The notes under the pieces: model-generated
What the model saw: the letters and a program-made list of their open reading frames with translations, nothing else
Database searches by the model: none
Told to the model about the DNA's origin: nothing
Program-made: the position numbers and the translations under genes
Part shown: positions 59,401 through 64,000 of the stretch, in pieces
Layout: each line of letters begins with the position of its first letter
Position numbering within the stretch: position 1 is the first letter of the stretch
NCBI GenBank assembly: GCA_029259655.1
Contig: JAJDET010000163.1
Span: 1-64,000 of the forward strand
Origin: Planctomycetota bacterium
Lineage (GTDB): Bacteria; Planctomycetota; UBA1135; GCA-002686595
DNA length: 64,000 bases
Direction: 5' to 3'

Positions 59401-60462
59401 ACGCTGCGCTCGATCGACCTGGAAACGGGCGAGGTGCACTTCGAGATCGACGCGCCCGGCGTCGAGGACGCGCGTCCCTACGACGTCCACGGCCAGGCCG
59501 TGCACCCGACGGAGCGCCTCTTCGTCGAGCACCACTACGACTCGCGCGACAACACGCTGCGCGTGCGCGACCTCGACACGGGCGAGCTGGTGCGCGAGCT
59601 CGTCGGCCACTCGCACCCCTCCTGCGTGGCCTTCCATCCGGACGGCTCGCGCATCGTCACGGGCAACTGGGACGGAACGGTCTCGCTGTGGGACCTCGAG
59701 CGCGGCGAGATCGCGAGCCTGCGCGGCCCCACCAGCAGCGTCGTCTTCGACGTCGCCTTCGGACCCGATGGGCGGCGCATTGCGAGCACGCAGGGCGGCC
59801 GCTACGTCCTGTGGGAGACGACCTCACCGGTCGAGCGCGAGACCGAGCGTCGCCGGGCCGCCGCGCGGCGCTGGCTCGAGCCCAAGGCGCGCCTCGTCGT
59901 CGATCCCCTGATCGCCGAGCTGGGGCTGGCGCCGGACGTCGTCGCGAGGATCGAGCGCGACGCGTCGCTCGACGACGTGCTGCGCGAGACCGCGGTGCGG
60001 CTCGCGCGCGCCCACGAACCGGACTACAAGGAGCTCTACTACCTGGCTCGCAGCACGATCAATCGTCCCGACGGCTCTCCCGACGAGTACGCTCGCGCCC
60101 TGCGCATCGCGGAGTTCCTGAACGACGAGGTTCGCTCGGTCGACACGAGATCGGACTCCGCGTACCTGCTCGGCGCGGCCCTCTATCGCATGGGCCGCTA
60201 CGAGCCCGCCGCCGAGACGCTGGCCGCCGTCCTCGACGGCCTGGCGGCCTCGCCGGGCTACCTCTCCGAGCTCGTGGCCTTCTGCGCGATGGCGCAGGCG
60301 CGTGCGGGAAGTGCGGACGAGGCGCGGCGCACCCTGGCCGAACGCCCCACCGGTGACATCGAGCGGTTCTACGAAGCTTTCCCCGTCCCGTTCGAGCAGG
60401 CCTTCGCGGGGATCCCCGAGCTGATGCGCGAAGCGGAACGGGTCGTCGCCGAGGCGCGCTAG
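56476..60462 (+). CDS. Ser/Thr protein kinase with WD40 repeats (Hanks type)
   Basis: The ATG at 56476 (MADESKEE) is preferred over one at 56425; 1328 residues. The kinase domain (about 49-355) has VARGGMGAILRVRD (P-loop), LAMKVV (Lys), MHRDLKPANIM (catalytic loop), VMDWG (in place of DFG, a variant common in this group) and GTPSYMAPEQA. One membrane segment at about 388-405 is followed by a coiled coil (EANREAEDARDRALASEAEA). At least ten WD40 repeats follow from about 505 to 1115 (HTGRVTSLAFSPSGTELASA, LRVWDG), then a helical TPR-like tail. The kinase head would be cytoplasmic and the propellers outside. Confidence 0.92.
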   Translation: MADESKEERAGGAPASELEPTLELLRRSTTSRPSAEGAGADTSASIGRYSVLEEVARGGMGAILRVRDDQMRRTLAMKVVLDPGRSQGPSVLEDLDDARVVRFLEEAQVTGQLEHPGIVPVHELGLDDQGRLYFTMRLVKGRTLEEIFELARDELDGWTRTRALNVIQKVCEAMAYAHEKRVMHRDLKPANIMVGRFGETYVMDWGLAKLLDRQETNEDRRQLARFTSASLLTSERTDESRTGASSPFATLDGAVVGTPSYMAPEQARGDTETIGPSSDIYSAGAILYHLLAGEMPYVRGDAKVAPATILQWAMDGPPRPVQELAPDAPGELVAICEKAMARRAEDRYATMLELADELRAFLEGRVVRAYETGAIAEFRKWVGRNRGLATAASVAAIAVVGGLAWNGWSQARANERLSVANSALDEANREAEDARDRALASEAEAKDSAREALASATEASWQGYAANIAAANASLDLAAAGDARNRLAACPEELRGWEWEHLSLRSSSALLVLRGHESMVWTAAYSPDGRYVASGSGNYGDTGGLDFSVRIWNAESGELVHVLEGHTGRVTSLAFSPSGTELASAGLDQNVFVWDVERGVQLGATAGSTVAYLPDGTRLLTANWAQDYVSIWNMLDDTSRLIDKTGLRGRTVAVSPDGELAAAGLDTGVTRVYELETGAVLHELDSGDNVGGRGPDDWWNSTTSLDFDGSGERLLTAGGSGEVKVWSVATGELELTLAGHVQAVTNARFSAEGKWIVSSGLDGTLRFWDGTTGEALEVLHGHDGAVAAMDVGPVADRIVSGSLDKTLRVWDGQPGAATTLFVGMAIPNFRPFGLAFSPDGTRLAWRPGDLSVRISDTRTGEDLIRMPGLGGHIAGMGFSADGRRLLAITNEGVLSDRDAATGELRSPVLELGISTRRAWFYAGGDRLLVTASNPSRVITYDVESGEPLSTFDGLFSNYDAVVFDEGRRALIATNRTLRSIDLETGEVHFEIDAPGVEDARPYDVHGQAVHPTERLFVEHHYDSRDNTLRVRDLDTGELVRELVGHSHPSCVAFHPDGSRIVTGNWDGTVSLWDLERGEIASLRGPTSSVVFDVAFGPDGRRIASTQGGRYVLWETTSPVERETERRRAAARRWLEPKARLVVDPLIAELGLAPDVVARIERDASLDDVLRETAVRLARAHEPDYKELYYLARSTINRPDGSPDEYARALRIAEFLNDEVRSVDTRSDSAYLLGAALYRMGRYEPAAETLAAVLDGLAASPGYLSELVAFCAMAQARAGSADEARRTLAERPTGDIERFYEAFPVPFEQAFAGIPELMREAERVVAEAR

Positions 60463-60594
60463 AAGCTAGAGGTCCGGCCAAGAAGCAGGACCTCGTCGAG
60501 GCCGAAGGCCGAGCCCGGCGCGGAGTCGCGCCGTGCCGCCCGCAGGGCATCCTTGGCGCGCGCTGATGCGCGCCAAGTCAACCCGGTCCTGACG

Positions 60595-61161
60595 CTAATA
60601 CAGCTCGAGCGTTCCGGGCGACGTCTCGTTGATGATCCCGCCCGGCTCGATGAACACGGCCTGCCAGTAGGTCGTGAGACCGATGAAAGCCGGGTCCGAG
60701 GGGAGCTGGATCTCCAGGAGCGCCTGCCCCTGGGCCGTGGCCGTGCGCCTCCAGGCACCGAGGAAGTGCTGCGGGTCGAGAGAGACGAACAACCGACCGT
60801 TCTCGTTCCGGATCGCCGGGATCTCCGGCATCAGGCTGGCGAGAAAGACGCAGATCGAACCCGCCGGAACGAGGGTCGAACCGATCTTGCAGCGCTCGAA
60901 GTGCGCCCAGAGCCGCAGCGTCGTACCCAGCTCACCGAACTGGGGAAGGTACGCCGTGCACTGTTTCTGACCGGAGATGCCCAGATCGGAGAGGTGCGGA
61001 TGCAAGTGGCGACGGCAGGGGTCCTCGTTCAAGGGAATCTGCCAGCAGAAGGGACCGGTCGTCCAACCGGGACCCGCGGACGCGGGAGGCGGAGGCTCTT
61101 GAGCCGTCGCGCGGTTACCGGAGCACAACAGAGCGAATACGAGGAGAGTTCGGAGCATCAT
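60595..61161 (-). CDS. small secreted protein of unknown function
   Basis: The protein has 188 residues with a signal peptide (LLVFALLCSGNRATAQ). The mature part has five Cys in its first half (CWQIPLNEDPCRRH, KQCTAYL, ERCKIGS, GSICVFL) and a hydrophobic, aromatic C-terminal half that ends INETSPGTLELY. The second half resembles small secreted proteins of planctomycetes with a PSDPAFIGLTTYWQA phrase, known only as conserved hypothetical. The neighbouring 60463-60594 holds no gene. Confidence 0.75.
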   Translation of the reverse strand: MMLRTLLVFALLCSGNRATAQEPPPPASAGPGWTTGPFCWQIPLNEDPCRRHLHPHLSDLGISGQKQCTAYLPQFGELGTTLRLWAHFERCKIGSTLVPAGSICVFLASLMPEIPAIRNENGRLFVSLDPQHFLGAWRRTATAQGQALLEIQLPSDPAFIGLTTYWQAVFIEPGGIINETSPGTLELY

Positions 61162-61306
61162 CGCCTTACGCGCAGGAGACAGAGGAGGAGGTGGGGCACC
61201 GCAAGTAGGAAGCAGCGCGCGCTGCGTTACGGTTCGCCGCCTCCCGTCTGCGCACGGATTGCGTAAGGCTGCGCGACGCGAGCGACGCGCGGATGGAGTG
61301 TTTGCC

Positions 61307-61440
61307 CTACTGACGCTCGAGCGCGACGAGCGTCAGGTCGTCCTGGACGATCCCTTGCGTGTGCGCGTCGAGCGAACGGCGCAACTCCTCGAGGAGCTCA
61401 CGCGGCCCGGCGCTCCTCGCGCGCAGAGACGCTGTTCGTG
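61307..61440 (-). pseudogene. C-terminal stub of a SpoIIE/PP2C-type phosphatase
   Basis: The last 40 or so codons of a minus-strand gene remain: RELLEELRRSLDAHTQG and IVQDDLTLVALERQ, then TAG. The phrase DDLTLV near the C-terminus is the metal-binding end of SpoIIE-family phosphatases. Upstream the frame is interrupted by stops. The interval 61162-61306 shows nothing else. Confidence 0.6.
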
Positions 61441-61453
61441 GTCATGACCCTCA

Positions 61454-61660
61454 TCACTCCGTCGACGAGAAGTACTTCCGCTCCCACTTCGAGACCTGGT
61501 AGGCAGTGCCTTGCTTGCCGCCGACGACGAGCACCGTCGTCCCCGCCTCGACCGAGCGCGCCGTCCGTCGCGCCTCGGGGTCCGGCACGAAGACGAGCGT
61601 CTCCGAGGGCACCGGGCTGGGGATCTCGGAGACGTGCACGGCTCTGTGGGTACGCTGCAT
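61454..61660 (-). pseudogene. possible truncated cupin-like protein
   Basis: A 68-codon frame reads SETLVFVPDPEARRTARSVE, then AGTTVLVVGGKQGTAYQVSKWE, which resembles the C-terminal half of small cupin-like proteins. The N-terminal half that would hold the metal site is missing. It could be a short real protein, but the neighbouring phosphatase stub suggests that this whole 61.2-61.8 kb interval is decaying. Confidence 0.4.
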
Positions 61661-61867
61661 GGCATGAACCTCCGGGTTTCTCGGCGCCGGGGGGCCTCGA
61701 TGGCCGTCTGCGGCAACCGCACGAAGGTCAAGAAGTACCGGAAGAGAAACCGGAGCTGACGCGCCCGGCCATGGTCACGGGCGGCGATGCGGTTGCCGAA
61801 AACGGGCCAGGACTGTCCCGGCCAGCCCACGGGGTCGTCTAATAGTCCTCTCGTCCCCCTCCCGCGC

Positions 61868-64000
61868 ATGAAGCTCGCCCTTCGTCTCTTCACGCTGCTC
61901 GCGCTCGCGGGGGCCGCGGTCCCGTCGAATGCGCAGGTGCCGGTCCCGGACGCGATCCCGCTCGTCGACCGGGTCGCCCGCTGCCAGGAGCTCCTCGGGA
62001 ACGCCAAGGCGGCCATGGAGAGGAACGACCTCCGGGAGTGCAGCCGCCTCGCGCGGCTGGCGCTCGACGAGCTCGAGGGGATCACGCCGGACCAGGCGGA
62101 TGAGGGTGTCCGGTGGTGCTTCGAGACGGCGGCCTACCACTCGTGGGCGTCCGGCAGATTCGAGGACGCACTCGAGGCGTACGAGTGGGTGCTCGCCTAC
62201 TTCGAACCTCGCGTGCCCGACGAGGACGCCCATCTCCTGGCGGTCCGGCTGAACGCCGCGGTGAACGCGGAAGAGCTCGGCCGGCTCCTCCGCGCGAAGG
62301 AGCTGAAGGCGGGCGTGCTCGCGGTGCGCGAGCGGACCCTGGCGGAGGGCGACCCCGACCTGCAGCACACGCGTCTGGGCTACGCCACGACGATCAAGTC
62401 CCTGGGTGACCTGGCAGGCGCCCGCGACCTGGAGCGAAAGGCCCTCGAGGCGTGCGAGCGCTGGCTCCCGCCCGAACATCCGCACGTGTGGCGCGCTCGG
62501 GGCAACCTCGCCATCACGTTCAAGCGAATGGGCGACCTTGCGAGCGCGCGCGCTCTCCAGGAACGAACGGTGGAGGCGTACGAACGGCTCCTTCCCGGGA
62601 ACCACCCGACCGTCCTTCGTGCACGCACCAACCTCGCCAGCACGCTCTTGGAGTCCGGGGACCTGACGACGGCGCATGCGATGTACGAGGAGATCGTCGG
62701 CGACTACCGAGAAGTGCTTCCCGAGAACCATCCGGACGCGACGTCCGCGCTGACGGGACTCGCGAACACCAAGCAGGGGCTCGGCGATCTGGCCGGAGCT
62801 CGCCTGCTCCAGGAGAGAGCCCTCGAGACGTACATGCGGGCCCTCCCCCACGACCATCCCACGATCCTGAGAGCCAAGACCAACCTCGCGAACACCCTCC
62901 GGATCATGGGAGACCTCGAGGGGACGCTGCACCTCGAACGAGGTCTACTCGAGGCCTACGAGAGGAGGCTCCCGAAAGGGCACGTCAACATCCTCCACGC
63001 TCGCGTGAACCTGGGTGTCACGTCCATGCGGCTCGACGACGCTTTCGCCGCCCGTGCGATGTTCGAGAGCGCGATCGCGGGTTTCGAGGAGGGGGCGTAT
63101 CCGTCGAACTTTCCCGGCTTCGTGACTGCGCGCGCCAGCCTCGCCGACTCGCTCATGCGTCTCGGGAAGTACCGGGAGGCCCGAAGCCTGCGCGAGAGCG
63201 TGCTCGCCGCGCAGAGACAGAGACTCCCGGACGACCACCCTCTGGTCCTGACGTCTCGAGCGAGCCTCGCGATGGCGGTAGCCGCCACCGGCGACACCCA
63301 GGCCGCACGCGATCGACTGGTGGGAATCGCCGCCGACGCCGAACGCGCCCTTCCGGAAGACCATCCGGTCCTGACCGGGGTGCTCGCCGTCCTCGCCGAC
63401 ACGCACCTCGCTCTCGGTGACCTCGAGATCGCGCACGAGCTCGAGAAACGCGTCCTCGAGACGTACTCGCGCACGCACGCCGAGGACGACGAGGACCGGC
63501 TGAACGCCATCGAGGACGTCGCGCTCGGCGCGCTGGCCCTGGGAGACGTCGACACGGCCCTCGCCGGGATCGAGCCGCTCACGAGCAGCACGATGAAGCG
63601 GCTCGCAGGCTCGTTCGTGCTCGCGCCCCGTCGCGCTCGCGAGCTCGCCCGCACGCAGGATCACCGCGTGGAGGTGGTGCTCCTCTTCAGCGGCTTGCCT
63701 GAGGCGACCCCGAACGTGCGCTCCACCGCCTTCGAGCTCGTGGAGACGGTGCGCCACGTCTCGACCGCGGGCATCGGCGGCCACGTCCGGGACGACGAGG
63801 TACTCCTCCTCATGCAACGCGAGGCCGCCGCTCTGCGTACATACCTTGCCGACCGCGTCACAGCAGGGCAGGGCGAGTGGGAGAGCCCCGAGGCTTACGC
63901 CGCCGAGCTACAGGAGCTGGCGATCGAACGGGACGAAGCGGAGGCTCGTCTGCGGGAGGAGCTCGTGTACCGGGGCGCCTTCACGGAGTCCATCCGGCTC
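61868..64000 (+). CDS. secreted TPR-repeat protein (runs off the window; CHAT-type C-terminus possible)
   Basis: The ATG at 61868 opens a frame that stays open to the window end (711 codons so far). A signal peptide (LALRLFTLLALAGAAVPSNAQ) is followed by about ten tetratricopeptide repeats of the kinesin-light-chain type, about 42 residues each: HPHVWRARGNLAITFKRMGD, HPTVLRARTNLASTLLESGD, HPTILRAKTNLANTLRIMGD. After residue about 590 the repeats give way to a beta/alpha region (VEVVLLFSGLPEATPNVRST) that is often the linker to a C-terminal CHAT peptidase, which would lie outside the window. Confidence 0.85.
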   Translation, partial: MKLALRLFTLLALAGAAVPSNAQVPVPDAIPLVDRVARCQELLGNAKAAMERNDLRECSRLARLALDELEGITPDQADEGVRWCFETAAYHSWASGRFEDALEAYEWVLAYFEPRVPDEDAHLLAVRLNAAVNAEELGRLLRAKELKAGVLAVRERTLAEGDPDLQHTRLGYATTIKSLGDLAGARDLERKALEACERWLPPEHPHVWRARGNLAITFKRMGDLASARALQERTVEAYERLLPGNHPTVLRARTNLASTLLESGDLTTAHAMYEEIVGDYREVLPENHPDATSALTGLANTKQGLGDLAGARLLQERALETYMRALPHDHPTILRAKTNLANTLRIMGDLEGTLHLERGLLEAYERRLPKGHVNILHARVNLGVTSMRLDDAFAARAMFESAIAGFEEGAYPSNFPGFVTARASLADSLMRLGKYREARSLRESVLAAQRQRLPDDHPLVLTSRASLAMAVAATGDTQAARDRLVGIAADAERALPEDHPVLTGVLAVLADTHLALGDLEIAHELEKRVLETYSRTHAEDDEDRLNAIEDVALGALALGDVDTALAGIEPLTSSTMKRLAGSFVLAPRRARELARTQDHRVEVVLLFSGLPEATPNVRSTAFELVETVRHVSTAGIGGHVRDDEVLLLMQREAAALRTYLADRVTAGQGEWESPEAYAAELQELAIERDEAEARLREELVYRGAFTESIRL

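Noticed and set aside
1-64000. CRISPR array
   Set aside because: No run of regularly spaced direct repeats and no Cas gene was seen. The Cas4-like nuclease part at 18.2 kb belongs to a TM0106-type fusion.

Overview
The window is GC-rich bacterial chromosome with long, closely packed genes on both strands. The gene style points to a Planctomycetota-like organism: a Ser/Thr kinase fused to WD40 repeats, a secreted parallel beta-helix protein, carboxypeptidase-regulatory-like repeats, lipoproteins and a TPR giant cut by the right edge. This is inferred from protein style only. No ribosomal or other phylogenetic marker is present, and Myxococcota cannot be excluded.

1-14.9 kb is housekeeping and envelope genes disturbed by a small mobile repeat. 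It holds a DUF1295/SAM-methyltransferase pair, an alpha/beta hydrolase with a secreted partner, and DUF1499. Next comes a SPASM radical-SAM maturase (truncated) followed by an exported protein in which almost every Cys sits in a D-x-D/E-C motif, then a large repeat protein. A HigB/HigA-like toxin-antitoxin pair, an AraC regulator, membrane proteins and a tyrosine-phosphatase-like lipoprotein follow. Six copies or fragments of a TA-flanked inverted-repeat element (132 or 322 bp) lie only between 4.5 and 14.6 kb. They truncate at least two genes and are mixed into the 5' end of the maturase gene.

15-37.5 kb is a defence island. It has an AAA ATPase, an AbiEi antitoxin with a broken AbiEii toxin, and a RecB-like nuclease/exonuclease/helicase fusion. 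A translationally coupled operon follows: GHKL ATPase, Z1 helicase-like ATPase, PD-(D/E)XK (DUF4420) nuclease, AIPR protein. A second block has an endonuclease-III-type DNA glycosylase fused to a cytosine-5 methyltransferase, a two-headed GHKL ATPase, a second cytosine-5 methyltransferase and, tail to tail with it, an AspBHI-like modification-dependent nuclease. The island stops at a tRNA-Arg(CCU) gene at 37.6 kb. The parts look like one or two composite restriction-modification-like systems; the glycosylase-methyltransferase fusion beside a two-headed ATPase and a methyl-dependent nuclease is the most unusual part.

37.8-49.3 kb is a scrapyard of small defence or toxin modules. It contains a nucleotidyltransferase with a tiny partner ORF, three separate AAA_14/DUF4143 ATPases (two with palindromes at the start codon), a tyrosine integrase, and several duplicated and internally deleted AbiE, winged-helix and integrase fragments. 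Interspersed are a beta-helix protein, a metallophosphoesterase and a cupin.

49.4-64 kb returns to ordinary genes: an ArsR-SRPBCC operon, a reprolysin-like metalloprotease, a DUF1684 lipoprotein, a beta-propeller-like lipoprotein divergent from the kinase-WD40 gene, a small secreted protein, some gene remnants, and the start of a TPR protein.
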